NCBI RefSeq assembly: GCF_002900965.1
Contig: NZ_PJOM01000001.1
Coordinates: 186,001 to 250,000 of the forward strand
From: Pseudotabrizicola formosa
Lineage (GTDB): Bacteria > Pseudomonadota > Alphaproteobacteria > Rhodobacterales > Rhodobacteraceae
Reading direction: 5' to 3'
DNA length: 64,000 nucleotides
The notes below the pieces were generated by a model that was not told where the DNA came from, searched no databases, and saw only the letters and a program-made list of their open reading frames with translations. Below are positions 17,552 through 29,502 of the stretch, piece after piece. Position 1 is the first letter of the stretch. Each line of letters opens with the position of its first letter. Both the position numbers and the translations under genes were made by a program.

Positions 17552-18157
17552 TTACCACATGGTCTTGGCGGCGCGGACGGGCCATGCGGTATCATAGGCG
17601 GTGCCGTCGATGCCACCATTGGTGATTTCACGCAGCATATCGCCCACGCTGGGCAGGCCCGCCGATTGGTCCCCCGATGTCCACAGCCCGGCGCGGATCA
17701 GCGCGCGGGCGCATTGGGAATAGACTTCGGCGATGGTGATCACAATCACGCTGCGGGGCTGTTTGACCTCACGGTTGAACCGCGCACGCAGGGTTGCGTC
17801 GGCGGTGACGATGGCCGTGCCGTTGACGCGCATGGCATTGACGCTGCCCGCCACCAGAAACAGCAGGCTGACCCGGCCATCGCGGATGATGTTGCGCAGG
17901 CTGTCAATCCGTTCATTCCCCTGCCAATCGGGCAGGGCAAGGGTGCGGTCGTCCAGCACCATGACCACCGGGCCATCATCGCCGCGCGGGCTGCCATCGG
18001 TGCCTTCCGGACCGACGGTGGTCAGCACACAAAAGCGGGACCGTTCGATCCATGTCCGATAGGCAGAGGTCAGACCGGGGGTGACCTTGCGCCGCGCACT
18101 TTCCCCGGCGGTGCCATAGAGCGCGTGCAGACTCTCAAGATCGGTGATCGGGGTCAT
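17552..18157 (-). CDS. FMN-binding PPOX-family flavoprotein (MSMEG_1061-like)
   Basis: A 201-aa split-barrel protein of the pyridoxamine 5'-phosphate oxidase-like superfamily. Segments SRFCVLTTVGPEGTDGSPRGD and LPDWQGNERIDSLRNI fit the FMN phosphate and isoalloxazine sites of the MSMEG_1061 group, which are general flavin or F420 reductases of uncertain substrate. ATG at 18157 is used; another at 18166 leaves no spacing from the ribosome site. Its end lies 4 bp from the convergent SMR gene. Confidence 0.82.
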   Translation of the reverse strand: MTPITDLESLHALYGTAGESARRKVTPGLTSAYRTWIERSRFCVLTTVGPEGTDGSPRGDDGPVVMVLDDRTLALPDWQGNERIDSLRNIIRDGRVSLLFLVAGSVNAMRVNGTAIVTADATLRARFNREVKQPRSVIVITIAEVYSQCARALIRAGLWTSGDQSAGLPSVGDMLREITNGGIDGTAYDTAWPVRAAKTMW

Positions 18158-18204
18158 GGCCTGCATCCTTGTACCTTGAATGGACAGGGAGGGTCATGGC
18201 GTGG

Positions 18205-18933
18205 TCAGTCAACCGGGTCAAGCGCCACGCTGCGCACCAGCGGGTTTGCCTGAAGCGCTGTGCCGAGCGCATCCAGATCCAGGGGGCCCTTGGGCAATCT
18301 GGCGGTGGTCGTCACCGTCACATGGTCTTCGCCCCGGTCGACTGCCATTGGCCCGGCTTTCAGCTGTGCATCAGCCAGAAGGGCCAGCAGATCGGCCGCA
18401 CGAAACCCTGGCAGGGCCGAGACACGGATTTTGAGGCTGAGATGCGCGGGAAACAAGTGCTGCAGCACCCGCAACATGACCAGCACGCCCAGAACGATCA
18501 GCGTGCCGATGACCGCCAGTTCCAGCATGCCGGCCCCATAGACGATGCCCAGCGATGCCGTGACCCAGAGCGAGGCAGCCGTCGTCAGGCCCTGCACCGA
18601 CAGACCTTCGCGGAAGATCACCCCGGCGCACAAGAAGCCGATGCCGGTCAGGATGGCATGCGGCATGCGGGACATGTCGCTGACAATCTGGGTGGCGGGC
18701 AGCAGCGTGGTATCCCAGTCCGCCTGCCGTGCCGCGATCAGCATCATCAGCGCAGAGCCGAAACAGACAAGCGTATGGGTGCGCAGCCCTGCAGGCTTGC
18801 CCTGCAATTCACGCTCGGCCCCGATCAAGGCCCCGGTTATCAGACTGCCCAAAAGTGGCACCATCAGCGGGGCCGTGTGGAGCGTTGCGTATAGGCTTTC
18901 CAAGGTCATCCTGTCTAACGCCGCCTTGGCCAA
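18205..18933 (-). CDS. MgtC/SapB family inner-membrane protein
   Basis: About 242 aa. The N-terminal MgtC domain (about 20-165) has four to five membrane helices with GALIGAERELQGKPAGLRTHTLVCFGSAL and GIGFLCAGVIF, the family hallmarks; a soluble ACT-like C-terminal domain (170-242) follows. MgtC proteins modulate magnesium, phosphate or ATP-synthase physiology; enzymatic activity is not known. The start is uncertain: TTG at 18933 has CGGAA upstream, while ATG at 18909 (MTLESLY) has no spaced ribosome site. Confidence 0.9.
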   Translation of the reverse strand: MAKAALDRMTLESLYATLHTAPLMVPLLGSLITGALIGAERELQGKPAGLRTHTLVCFGSALMMLIAARQADWDTTLLPATQIVSDMSRMPHAILTGIGFLCAGVIFREGLSVQGLTTAASLWVTASLGIVYGAGMLELAVIGTLIVLGVLVMLRVLQHLFPAHLSLKIRVSALPGFRAADLLALLADAQLKAGPMAVDRGEDHVTVTTTARLPKGPLDLDALGTALQANPLVRSVALDPVD

Positions 18934-18947
18934 GCGGTTCCGCGCCG

Positions 18948-19676
18948 TTATGATTTATGAAACCCGGCCTCAACCAGCAAAGCGTCGGAGGTGGTTTCGA
19001 TATCCTGTTCCAGCCGTTTCATGAAGTCTGCCACACGCAGGCCGGGGTCTATCCGGGGCAGGAAGTGCACCACGCAGGTGCCAGGCTTGCGTAAAATGCC
19101 GCGCTTTGGCCAGAAAACGCCGATGTTGGTGGCCACGGGCACGCAGGGTTGGCCAAGTTGTTCATAAATCAGGCCTGACCCGACCTTGTAGGGCTTGTCA
19201 ACGCCGGGCGCGACGCGGGTGCCTTGCGGATAGATCACCAGCTGGCCGGGATCGGCGGCGGTACGGGCAACATCGGCCTTCATCCGCGCAATCGCGGCAC
19301 CGCGCTTGCCCCGGTCGACGAAGACACAGCCGATGCGCTGGGCATACTGGCCCAGGAAGGGGGCATAGATCAGCTCGCGCTTCATGATGAACTTGCCGCG
19401 CGGGATGGCGTTGAAGATCACCAGAATGTCGAAGAAACTCTGATGCTTTGCTGCGACGATCACCTCATCGCTGGGCGGCGTGCCGCGCACCTCGACCCGC
19501 AGGCCCAGCATGATGCGGGCGGTAAAGATCACCCAGCGGCAATAGGTGTGGCAGGCGGCAAAAGCGCCCGCGCGCGAAAACAGCGCCCAAGGGGCAAAGA
19601 TCACGGCCAGAATAGCCATGGCCAGATACATCTGGATGTTGAACAGCAAAGACAGGATCCAGCGGATGGCAAGCAT
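18948..19676 (-). CDS. plsC: 1-acyl-sn-glycerol-3-phosphate acyltransferase
   Basis: A 242-aa membrane-associated acyltransferase making phosphatidic acid from lysophosphatidic acid. An N-terminal hydrophobic helix (about 5-30) is followed by the catalytic HX4D motif as HQSFFD (residues about 78-83), RELIYAPFLG, and PQGTR in place of the usual EGTR. Its ATG overlaps the ftsX stop (TGATG), so it is the third gene of ftsE-ftsX-plsC. A phospholipid gene behind ftsEX is a common rhodobacterial arrangement. Confidence 0.93.
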   Translation of the reverse strand: MLAIRWILSLLFNIQMYLAMAILAVIFAPWALFSRAGAFAACHTYCRWVIFTARIMLGLRVEVRGTPPSDEVIVAAKHQSFFDILVIFNAIPRGKFIMKRELIYAPFLGQYAQRIGCVFVDRGKRGAAIARMKADVARTAADPGQLVIYPQGTRVAPGVDKPYKVGSGLIYEQLGQPCVPVATNIGVFWPKRGILRKPGTCVVHFLPRIDPGLRVADFMKRLEQDIETTSDALLVEAGFHKS

Positions 19677-20572
19677 CAGGTCAACCCTTTCAGGGTGCGG
19701 AAGGCGGCAGCGCGCGTGGCGGCGAATGCCAGAATGGAAACGACGGGTGGCAGCAGCAAGGGCAACAGCCAGCCCGCACCCTCGAACCCCAGCCCGGTCA
19801 GGAAGGCACCGGCCGCGTCGGCGCGGGGCAGCAGGGCGATGCCGATCATCGCCAGAACCGTGCCGATAGCCGCCCCGGTCAAGGCGCGCAAGGTGAAGCG
19901 GCGCACAAAAGCGCGGACGATATAGGCGTCTTTGGCACCGACCAGCCGCAGCACCCGGATCACAGGCAGGTTCGCCGCGAGGGCGGAATTGGCGGCCAGT
20001 GTGATCATCGCCGCGGTCGATCCGGCGATCAGAAACAGCGACAGCGCGCCCAACAGGCGCAGCCGTTCCGCCGCCTGCGCCATCGGGCGGCGCCAGCGGG
20101 TATGATCATCGAGCACCGCACCCGGCGCTTCGGCGGCAAGCCGCAGGCGCAGGCCATCGCTGTCATAGCCGGGTGACGCTTCCGCCAGTTCGATCAGCCG
20201 GGGCAGCGGCAGGGCATCGATCGGCAGATCAGGGCCAAACCAGGGTTCCAGCAGGGCGCGCTGTTCGGCGCTGTCCAGCGCACGGGCCGAGGCGATGCCG
20301 GGTGTGGTGGACAGCAGGGCCAGCACCGCGGCCACCTGTGTGTCCAGCTGTTCCGGCGGTGCCGAAATGCGGATGGTGGCGGTGCCCGCGAGGGCAGAGG
20401 CCCAGCGGTCGGCCAGCCGCCCCGAGGCCAGGGATAGCGCCAGGGCAAACACGGCCAGAAAGGCCATGGACCCTGAGGTGAACAAGGTCAGCTGTGCCGT
20501 AAAGCCCGAGGGCGGTACGACGCGGTCTGCCTGCCGGTCGGCAGCGAGCAAAGCGGGAAGGACCAGTTTCAC
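19676..20572 (-). CDS. ftsX: Cell division protein FtsX (ABC-type membrane subunit)
   Basis: A 298-aa inner-membrane protein, partner of FtsE in activating peptidoglycan hydrolases at the septum. It has one N-terminal helix (about 27-50), a periplasmic domain, then three C-terminal helices (about 170-190, 220-245, 262-282). Sequence is divergent as usual for FtsX; the identification rests on topology and its place after ftsE. Start overlaps the ftsE stop by 4 bp. The long Ala/Leu-rich composition is typical for the group in this family. Confidence 0.9.
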   Translation of the reverse strand: MKLVLPALLAADRQADRVVPPSGFTAQLTLFTSGSMAFLAVFALALSLASGRLADRWASALAGTATIRISAPPEQLDTQVAAVLALLSTTPGIASARALDSAEQRALLEPWFGPDLPIDALPLPRLIELAEASPGYDSDGLRLRLAAEAPGAVLDDHTRWRRPMAQAAERLRLLGALSLFLIAGSTAAMITLAANSALAANLPVIRVLRLVGAKDAYIVRAFVRRFTLRALTGAAIGTVLAMIGIALLPRADAAGAFLTGLGFEGAGWLLPLLLPPVVSILAFAATRAAAFRTLKGLT

Positions 20573-21240
20573 AGATCGGCCCCCGCAAGCTGGACCCGGC
20601 GGTTCTGGATGCGCAGCACCCGTGCCGCCAATTGCGACTTGGCCTGTCGGATCAGGTTCATGTCATGGGTGGCGATCAGGATGGTCTTGCCCATCCGGTT
20701 CAGCTCGACCAGCAGTGTCAGCAGGCGCAAGGACATCTCCCAGTCCAGATTGCCGGTGGGTTCATCGGCAAGGATCACATCGGGCGACATGATGATGGCG
20801 CGGGCAAGGGCGGCGCGCTGACGCTCCCCCCCCGAAAGTTGCGGCGGCAAGGCATCGGCCAATTTGCCCAGGCCAACCCAGTCGAGCAAGGCTGTCAGAT
20901 CCTGAGCATCGCCGGTGCGGCTGGCCACCGTCAGCGGGAGCGCCACATTCGTGGCGAGGGGCAGGTGGTCCAGAAACTGGCAGTCCTGATGGACCACGCC
21001 GATGCGCCGCCGGCTGAGCGCAACATCATCGCGGGTCATCATGCGCGCGTCTCGGTCAAAGATCGACACCCGCCCTGCCGTGGGCCGCAACTCGGCATAG
21101 GCAAGTTTCAGGAACGTGGATTTCCCTGCGCCGGACGGCCCGGTCAGAAAGTGGAATGATCCCGGCGCCAGCCGCAGGCTGACATCTGACAGCAATTCCC
21201 CGCCGCCGTAGTTGAATCCCACATTCTCGAACGCGATCAC
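20569..21240 (-). CDS. ftsE: Cell division ATP-binding protein FtsE
   Basis: A 223-aa ABC ATPase energising FtsX. Walker A GPSGAGKS (about 34-41), Q-loop VVHQD, signature LSGGERQR, Walker B VILADEP with GNLD, and the switch His in IATHD are all present. GTG at 21240 (VIAFENVGF) is chosen as start since GGAGG stands 7 nt upstream; an upstream in-frame ATG would place that sequence inside the gene. First gene of ftsE-ftsX-plsC; divergent from the zinc-ribbon gene. Confidence 0.94.
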   Translation of the reverse strand: MIAFENVGFNYGGGELLSDVSLRLAPGSFHFLTGPSGAGKSTFLKLAYAELRPTAGRVSIFDRDARMMTRDDVALSRRRIGVVHQDCQFLDHLPLATNVALPLTVASRTGDAQDLTALLDWVGLGKLADALPPQLSGGERQRAALARAIIMSPDVILADEPTGNLDWEMSLRLLTLLVELNRMGKTILIATHDMNLIRQAKSQLAARVLRIQNRRVQLAGADL

Positions 21241-21410
21241 TCGGTGGCCTCCCATGGCATGGCGGCAGAATTGCGCAAAGCGGAGGCGGATACAATCGCG
21301 GACGGGCAGGACAGAGCGCCCTGTGTTGCGGATGCGCCGAAGGAACAGGGGTTTGCCGTGTCCGACAAACTCTTGGCCTTGCGCCACATCGTTGCTAGTG
21401 TTTGTTAACA

Positions 21411-21428
21411 TCCGGGAATATCCGGGAA
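21411..21428. repeat. Tandem TCCGGGAA repeat, one helical turn apart
   Basis: TCCGGGAA at 21411-21418 and 21421-21428, centred 10 bp apart and ending 13 bp before the zinc-ribbon gene. Directly upstream is the palindrome TGTTAACA (21403-21410). Two same-face copies could bind a dimeric regulator. No regulator is known to me. Confidence 0.35.
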
Positions 21429-21441
21429 GGGGTTTTGTGGC

Positions 21442-22290
21442 ATGCGCCTGATCTGTCCGAACTGCGACGCCCAGTATGAGGTGGACGACAGCGCCATTCC
21501 GGACACCGGGCGTGACGTGCAATGCTCGAACTGCGGCCATGCCTGGTTTCAGACTCCGGAGAGTTCCGAAGATGATCTGACCGATGCGCTGTACCGCGAG
21601 CCCGAGCCGGAAGCCGTGCCGGATGCGCCCGCCGCCGTGGCCCAGACCGATGCGCCCGATGACGACGCCGAGGACGAGGACGGTATGGACCCCCTGCCGC
21701 CACCACGGGCGGGGGCTGCGCCGGTCCGGCGCGTCCTTGACGCGGATGTTCTGGCCATTCTGCGCGAGGAGGCCGAACTGGAGCTGGCCGCCCGCAAGGC
21801 GGAGGCTGTGGGCATCGAGGTGCAGGGAGACCTGGGGCTGCCGCCGCCGGTGTCGCCGGTGGTGGGGTCAGCCGCCGCCGCTGCGGCCGCCACCGCCGCG
21901 GCGCGGACCGAAACCGACCGGCGGATTGCCACAATGAAGGGGGAAGCGGTGCCGCAACCGCGCGCGGCGGCGCGGCGCGATCTGTTGCCGGATATTGAAG
22001 AGATCAATTCCAGTCTGCGACCCAATGATGCCTCTGGCAGCCGGGACCAGGGGCAGCACCTTGCGGGGGCGTCTTCGGGATCGGGGTTCCGTTCGGGATT
22101 TGCCCTGGCGCTGTTGCTGGCGGTTGTGATTGTGGCGCTCTATGTGATGGCCCCGCAGATTTCGGCGCAGATACCAGGCGCCGCCGATGCGATGACATCC
22201 TATGTTGCCATGATCGACTCGCTTCGCCTGTCGATTGACGGGCTGATGCGGCGCGCGACCGGGGCGCTGAACGGCCTGTCGAGCGGCTAG
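21442..22290 (+). CDS. MJ0042-type zinc-ribbon membrane protein
   Basis: A 282-aa protein. The N-terminal zinc ribbon has Cys5, Cys8, Cys28 and Cys31 (CPNC, CSNC). A long acidic, Ala/Pro-rich disordered stretch follows (about 40-215), then one membrane helix (about 214-232) and a short C-terminal tail. Many alphaproteobacteria encode such a zinc-ribbon/single-helix protein beside ftsE, but its role is unknown. It is divergent from ftsE across about 200 bp. Confidence 0.85.
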   Translation: MRLICPNCDAQYEVDDSAIPDTGRDVQCSNCGHAWFQTPESSEDDLTDALYREPEPEAVPDAPAAVAQTDAPDDDAEDEDGMDPLPPPRAGAAPVRRVLDADVLAILREEAELELAARKAEAVGIEVQGDLGLPPPVSPVVGSAAAAAAATAAARTETDRRIATMKGEAVPQPRAAARRDLLPDIEEINSSLRPNDASGSRDQGQHLAGASSGSGFRSGFALALLLAVVIVALYVMAPQISAQIPGAADAMTSYVAMIDSLRLSIDGLMRRATGALNGLSSG

Positions 22291-22337
22291 GCTGCGACCC
22301 TGACCGGCGGATGATCCTTGCAGATGACGCGGCGTAG

Positions 22338-24748
<2,411 letters not shown>

Positions 24749-24812
24749 TGGAACCTCTTTCACATGTTCGAAGGTTAACGCAGTACACAGCGGTTTCGAA
24801 ACCCCGGCAAGG

Positions 24813-25517
24813 TCAGGTTTTCGGCACCGTGATGTGCAGTTTTGTTGCGAGGGCATCCAGCGTTGCGCTGCTCTGCGCGGTCCACTCTGCCTTATGCGAC
24901 AGGAACAGCACAGCCTGACTGGAATGGATCGCCGCGTCAGACAGCACCTTGAGATGGTTGGCACGCAGGGTCTCGCCCGAGGAGGTGATGTCGGCAATCG
25001 CCTCGGCCGTGAGGTTCTTGACCGTGCCTTCGGTCGCACCCTGCGAGTCGACCAGCTGGTAATCGGCGACGCCATGGGTGGTCAGGAAATCGCGGACCAG
25101 CCGGTGGTACTTGGTGGCGATGCGCAGGCGAAAGCCGTGGGTGCGGCGGAAGGCGGCAGCGGCGGCGTCCAGATCATCCAGCGTATCCACGTCGATCCAG
25201 GCGACCGGGACGGCGATGATCAGATCGGCATGGCCAAAGCCCAAAGGGGCCAGTTCCGCCACCTGTGACGGCCAGTCGGCCAGTTTCTCGCGCACCAGAT
25301 CAGAGCCGGTGACGCCCAGGTGAATGCGCCCGGCGGCCAGTTCGCGCGGGATCTCACCCGCCGACAGCAGCACAAGTTCCACACCGTCGATGCCATCGAC
25401 CTTGCCTGCGTATTCGCGTTCCGCCCCAGACAGGCGCAGTGTGACGCCCCGCGCGCCGAACCAGTCGAAGGTTTTCTCCATAAGCCGACCCTTGGACGGC
25501 ACGCCGATCTTGATCAT
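24813..25517 (-). CDS. hisG: ATP phosphoribosyltransferase, short form
   Basis: A 234-aa enzyme for the first step of histidine synthesis, joining ATP and PRPP. IGVPSKGRLMEKT, LGVTGSDLVRE and ADITSSGETLRANHL match the short HisG form, which lacks the C-terminal regulatory domain and requires HisZ. hisZ lies directly upstream with overlapping start/stop, confirming the hetero-octameric HisGZ type. Third gene of hisS-hisZ-hisG. Confidence 0.96.
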   Translation of the reverse strand: MIKIGVPSKGRLMEKTFDWFGARGVTLRLSGAEREYAGKVDGIDGVELVLLSAGEIPRELAAGRIHLGVTGSDLVREKLADWPSQVAELAPLGFGHADLIIAVPVAWIDVDTLDDLDAAAAAFRRTHGFRLRIATKYHRLVRDFLTTHGVADYQLVDSQGATEGTVKNLTAEAIADITSSGETLRANHLKVLSDAAIHSSQAVLFLSHKAEWTAQSSATLDALATKLHITVPKT

Positions 25518-26623
25518 GTCTGGCTCTCCATCAGGCGGGCCATCACCCCGGCGCGGATCACGCCGCCAACGGCAGGGATGGACCTTCCCTGGCCCAGGAC
25601 GGCCGTCAAGGCATCATACCGCCCGCCGCTGGCCACCGGGGGCAGGCCGGGGTCGCTGGCGTGGAAGCTGAAGACAAAACCGTCGTAATATTCCAGCGTG
25701 CTGCGGCCATGGCTTGCCTCAAACGGCAGGGCCTCGACGTCGATGCCCTGAAGCTCCAAGGCATCAAGGCGCGTGGCGAACCTGTCTACCGCCGGGATGA
25801 TGGCGGGCAGCATCGGCGCGATGCCGCGCAGGTGAAGCAGGGCTGCGCGTGACGGCGCTTGCAGCGACAGCAGATCATAAAGCAGCGCGGCTTCGGGCGC
25901 GTTCAGCGGCGGGGTCTGCGCGTCTTCGGTCAGCGCCTGCACGCGGGCGGCGATCTCGGACTCGGACCGCAGGCCGGTGAAGGTACCCGCCTGCGCGATC
26001 AGCGCGGCGGGGGTGCCTTGCGCCAGACGGTGAAGCAATTGTGCGCGCGCCTCGGGCAGCGGTGCGCGACCGGAAAACCGGTCAAGCAGGGCGCGGAAGC
26101 GCCGGGGTCGCCAGATGTGGCGCAGCAAGGCCTGTTTGCGCCGCTCGGTGGTGGCAAGGCCACGCACGGCGGCCATCAGAATGCCGATATCCCCGGTCAC
26201 CGGCCGCACCATCAGGCCGTGATCGGCCAGCACCTGTGCGATAAGCGCAAAGACCCGGGCGTCGGACTGTTCCGGCTGATCGCGGCGGAAAATCTCGATC
26301 CCGGCCTGATGATATTCGGACGGGCGGTCGCCCGCGTGGGTCTGCTTGCGAAACACCGGGCCGGAATAGGCATAGGTGGCGGGGTCGGCCCCGTCTGCCA
26401 TGTGTTGCTGCACCACGGGCACGGTAAAGTCGGGGCGCAGCATCATTTCGCCCCGCAGCGGATCAAGCGTCACATAGGCGCGGGCGCGGATATCCTCGCC
26501 ATAAAGGTCCAGCAGGGTTTCGGCGGGCAGCAGGATATCGGCCTCGACCAGCGTGGCCCCCTGTTCGGTGAACCAGGCCGCCAGACGGTCGGAAAGGCTG
26601 CGTTCCTGCCCGGGCCTGCGCAT
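25514..26623 (-). CDS. hisZ: ATP phosphoribosyltransferase regulatory subunit
   Basis: A 369-aa HisRS paralogue without tRNA charging activity that regulates and supports short-form HisG. Class II-like motifs are visible: MLRPDFTVPV, the motif 2 region YSGPVFRKQTHAGDRPSEYHQAGIEIF and GGRYD near the C-terminus. The start ATG at 26623 overlaps the hisS stop (TGATG); the longer open frame upstream is hisS coding sequence. The C-terminal anticodon domain of HisS is missing, as expected for HisZ. Confidence 0.94.
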   Translation of the reverse strand: MRRPGQERSLSDRLAAWFTEQGATLVEADILLPAETLLDLYGEDIRARAYVTLDPLRGEMMLRPDFTVPVVQQHMADGADPATYAYSGPVFRKQTHAGDRPSEYHQAGIEIFRRDQPEQSDARVFALIAQVLADHGLMVRPVTGDIGILMAAVRGLATTERRKQALLRHIWRPRRFRALLDRFSGRAPLPEARAQLLHRLAQGTPAALIAQAGTFTGLRSESEIAARVQALTEDAQTPPLNAPEAALLYDLLSLQAPSRAALLHLRGIAPMLPAIIPAVDRFATRLDALELQGIDVEALPFEASHGRSTLEYYDGFVFSFHASDPGLPPVASGGRYDALTAVLGQGRSIPAVGGVIRAGVMARLMESQT

Positions 26624-28098
26624 CAGTTCTGGTCCAGCATCCGGCGCACGGCGGCGACAAGGTCGCTGCGTGGGACTTCCACCTGTGCGGGGCGGTCTTT
26701 CCATTCCTCCAGCGTGGCGTTCTGCGCGATTTTTGCGCCGAGGATCAGGTCTTTGAGGATGACCGTGCTCGCGTCGGCCTCGTTCCCGCCTTGGATGATG
26801 GCGATGGGGGCGTTGCGCTTGTCGGCGTATTTGAGCTGGTTGCCGAAGTTCTTCGGGTTGCCGAGATAGGTTTCGGCGCGGATGCCGGCGGCCCGCAACT
26901 CGCCGACCATGGCCATGTAATCGGCCATGCGGTCGCGGTCCATGACGGTGACGACGACCGGGCCGGTGGTGTCGGCACTGATCCGGCCCTTTGCATGCAG
27001 GGCGGCGAGCAGGCGGTCAACGCCGATGGAAACGCCGGTGGCGGGGACGGATTGGCCGGTGAAGCGTTTCACGAGGTCATCGTAGCGGCCACCGCCAGCG
27101 ACGGAGCCGAACTGGCGCTTGCGGCCCTTTTCGTCGAGGATTTCGAAAGTCAGTTCGGCTTCATAGACCGGGCCGGTGTAGTAACCCAGGCCGCGCACGA
27201 CGCCGGGGTCAATCACGATGCGGTCGGGGCCATAGCCTTGGGCAGCGAGGAGCGCGGCGATCTGTTCGAGTTCGTCGACGCCTTCGCGGCCAAGGGCCGA
27301 CGCGCCCACGAGGTCTCGCAATCGGGCAACGGTGTCTGCCCCCGTTTCGCGTTTTGCCGTGGTGAACCCCATCACCACGTCTGCCTGCGCATCCGACAGC
27401 CCGGCCCCTTTGGTGAAGTCGCCGGAATCATCCTTCCGGCCCTCGCCCAGCAGCGCCCGCACGCCCTCGGCCCCCAGTCGGTCGATCTTGTCGATGGCGC
27501 GCAGGACGATGCCGCGTTCGGCTTCCTTGTCGTCGCCCGACAGGCCCGCCACCTCCATCACGCCGTTCAGCACCTTGCGGTTGTTGACCTTGACCACATA
27601 GTCGCCACGCTCGATCCCCGCTGCCTCCAGCGCGTCGGCCAGCATGGCGCAGATTTCGGCGTCGGCAGCGACGGAAGGCGCGCCCACGGTATCGGCATCG
27701 CATTGATAGAACTGGCGGAATCGGCCCGGTCCGGGCTTTTCGTTGCGCCACACCGGGCCCATGGCATAGCGGCGATAGGGCGACGGCAGGTCGTTGCGGT
27801 ATTGTGCGGCGACGCGGGCCAAGGGCGCTGTCAGGTCATAGCGCAGGGCCAGCCAGTCGGCCTCATCCTCCTGCCAAGCGAACACGCCTTCATTCGGGCG
27901 GTCCACGTCCGGCAGGAATTTTCCAAGCGATTCAACGGTTTCCACCGCGCTTGTTTCCAGCGGATCAAAGCCATAGCGGTGATAGACCTCGGCGATCTTG
28001 TCCAGCATGGCTTTGCGCTGCGTGACCTCGGCACCAAAGTAATCACGGAACCCCTTGGGGGTTTCGGCGCGGGGTCGGCGGATTTTCGCGTCGGACAT
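26623..28098 (-). CDS. hisS: Histidyl-tRNA synthetase
   Basis: A 491-aa class II aminoacyl-tRNA synthetase. Motif 2 [23 protein letters not shown], the HisA motif [14 protein letters not shown] and motif 3 [15 protein letters not shown] are present, followed by the anticodon-binding domain. The start [19 protein letters not shown] is used; the frame stays open upstream to 28371 without similarity. It heads an operon with hisZ and hisG, coupling tRNA charging and histidine synthesis. Confidence 0.97.
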   Translation of the reverse strand: MSDAKIRRPRAETPKGFRDYFGAEVTQRKAMLDKIAEVYHRYGFDPLETSAVETVESLGKFLPDVDRPNEGVFAWQEDEADWLALRYDLTAPLARVAAQYRNDLPSPYRRYAMGPVWRNEKPGPGRFRQFYQCDADTVGAPSVAADAEICAMLADALEAAGIERGDYVVKVNNRKVLNGVMEVAGLSGDDKEAERGIVLRAIDKIDRLGAEGVRALLGEGRKDDSGDFTKGAGLSDAQADVVMGFTTAKRETGADTVARLRDLVGASALGREGVDELEQIAALLAAQGYGPDRIVIDPGVVRGLGYYTGPVYEAELTFEILDEKGRKRQFGSVAGGGRYDDLVKRFTGQSVPATGVSIGVDRLLAALHAKGRISADTTGPVVVTVMDRDRMADYMAMVGELRAAGIRAETYLGNPKNFGNQLKYADKRNAPIAIIQGGNEADASTVILKDLILGAKIAQNATLEEWKDRPAQVEVPRSDLVAAVRRMLDQN

Positions 28099-28175
28099 GG
28101 CGGTTTGGCCCTTCGATCTTTGCCGGGCATCCTGTAACGGATGGGGGGGATGGCGGCAAGCGGCACGGGGTGCGG

Positions 28176-28379
28176 ATGGTGGACCGGGTTGACGGAATCG
28201 AGGAACGGGTGGCGCATCTGCAGCGGGCGGTTGACGATCTGTCAGATGTGGTGACGGCGCAGGGCAAGGAAATTGACCGGCTGACCCGCCTGGTCGGTCT
28301 GCTGGTGGAGCGTGAGGCCGAACGCGAGGCCGGGGCGGGGGAGACCCCCGCCGCAAATGTGAGGCCGCCACATTGGTAA
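28176..28379 (+). CDS. slyX: SlyX family protein
   Basis: A 67-aa protein, one coiled coil ([29 protein letters not shown]) with the family's C-terminal end RPPHW. SlyX proteins are widespread and of unknown function. ATG at 28176 has GGGG 5 nt upstream; a GTG at 28170 is in frame. Its stop overlaps the start of the AbrB-type permease gene. Confidence 0.87.
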   Translation: MVDRVDGIEERVAHLQRAVDDLSDVVTAQGKEIDRLTRLVGLLVEREAEREAGAGETPAANVRPPHW

Positions 28380-29437
28380 GCAGAGGTGTGGACTTCCCGG
28401 CGCTGGCCCTGACGCTGGCGATCGGGGCGGCGGGCGGGGTGCTGGCGGCGGCTTTGGGGCTGCCGCTGGGCTATCTGCTGGGGTCGCTGCTGGCGGTTGG
28501 GGTGACGGCGGCGATGGGCTGGCGGCCGTTTGGCCGCACTGTCACGCTGCCCATGCGGCTGCGCATGTCATTCGTGCCGGTGATCGGCGTGGCGATCGGC
28601 GGGGCCTTCACGCCGGAGGTCGCGCGCGAGGCCTTGGGCTGGGGGCCAAGCCTGCTGGCGCTGCTGGTCTTCGTGCCGGTCGCACATGGGCTGGGCTATG
28701 TGATCTTCCGACTGGGGGGGCTGGCCCGTGTGGACGCCTATTTCAGCGCGCTGCCCGGTGGGCTGATTGAAAGCGTGCAACTGGGCGAAGAGGCAGGGGC
28801 CGATGTGCGGCTGCTGACGGTGTTGCAGTTCTTGCGCCTGATCCTGACGATCATTGCGGTGCCGCTGATCTTTCTGGGGGTCACAGGGCATTCGGTGGGC
28901 TCTGCTGCCGGGGTGCAGCTCACCGGGGCTGATGTGCCGCTGACCTTGCGCGATGTGCTGGTGCTGCTGGTCTGTGGCGGATTGGGCGTCTGGCTGGGGC
29001 GGTTGTGCCGGATCCCGGCAGCCATCATCACGGGGCCGCTGATCTTGTCAGCTTTGGCGCATGTGCTGGGCTGGGTGGAAGGCGTGCCGCCGGGCTGGTT
29101 GATCGCGTTGACGCAGGTGGTGCTGGGCACCGGTCTGGGCGCGCGCTTCGTCGGGGTGACCGGGGCGATGCTGCGACGGGCCGGGCTGCTGGCGCTGCTG
29201 AACGGCGCAGCGGTGATGGCGCTGGCCTTTGGCTTTGCCTTTGGCTTGCAAGCGGTGGTGGGGCAGCCGGTTTCGGCGGTGTTTTTGGCCTTTGCGCCGG
29301 GCGGATTGGCCGAGATGAGCCTGATCGCGCTGAGCCTGAACATCAGTGCGATTTACGTGACCACGCATCATGTGGTGCGGATCGCGCTGGCGGTGTTTGC
29401 CGCGCAGATCGGGGCGCGCTGGTTTTTGAAGCACTAG
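28373..29437 (+). CDS. AbrB family membrane protein
   Basis: A 354-aa inner-membrane protein with about ten helices arranged as two repeats, each with the glycine-rich AbrB-type duplication (for example [20 protein letters not shown] and [18 protein letters not shown]). The family (PF05145) was once annotated as ammonia monooxygenase and includes E. coli AbrB, a regulator of aidB; the true activity is probably transport. The TTG at 28373 overlaps slyX; a GTG at 28388 is another option. Confidence 0.85.
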   Translation: MVSRGVDFPALALTLAIGAAGGVLAAALGLPLGYLLGSLLAVGVTAAMGWRPFGRTVTLPMRLRMSFVPVIGVAIGGAFTPEVAREALGWGPSLLALLVFVPVAHGLGYVIFRLGGLARVDAYFSALPGGLIESVQLGEEAGADVRLLTVLQFLRLILTIIAVPLIFLGVTGHSVGSAAGVQLTGADVPLTLRDVLVLLVCGGLGVWLGRLCRIPAAIITGPLILSALAHVLGWVEGVPPGWLIALTQVVLGTGLGARFVGVTGAMLRRAGLLALLNGAAVMALAFGFAFGLQAVVGQPVSAVFLAFAPGGLAEMSLIALSLNISAIYVTTHHVVRIALAVFAAQIGARWFLKH

Positions 29438-29502
29438 GGGCGGTTCTGGACAGGCTGCGCCTTGCATGGCACTACAGGCGCGACCCAAGGAAGGCCCGCC
29501 CG

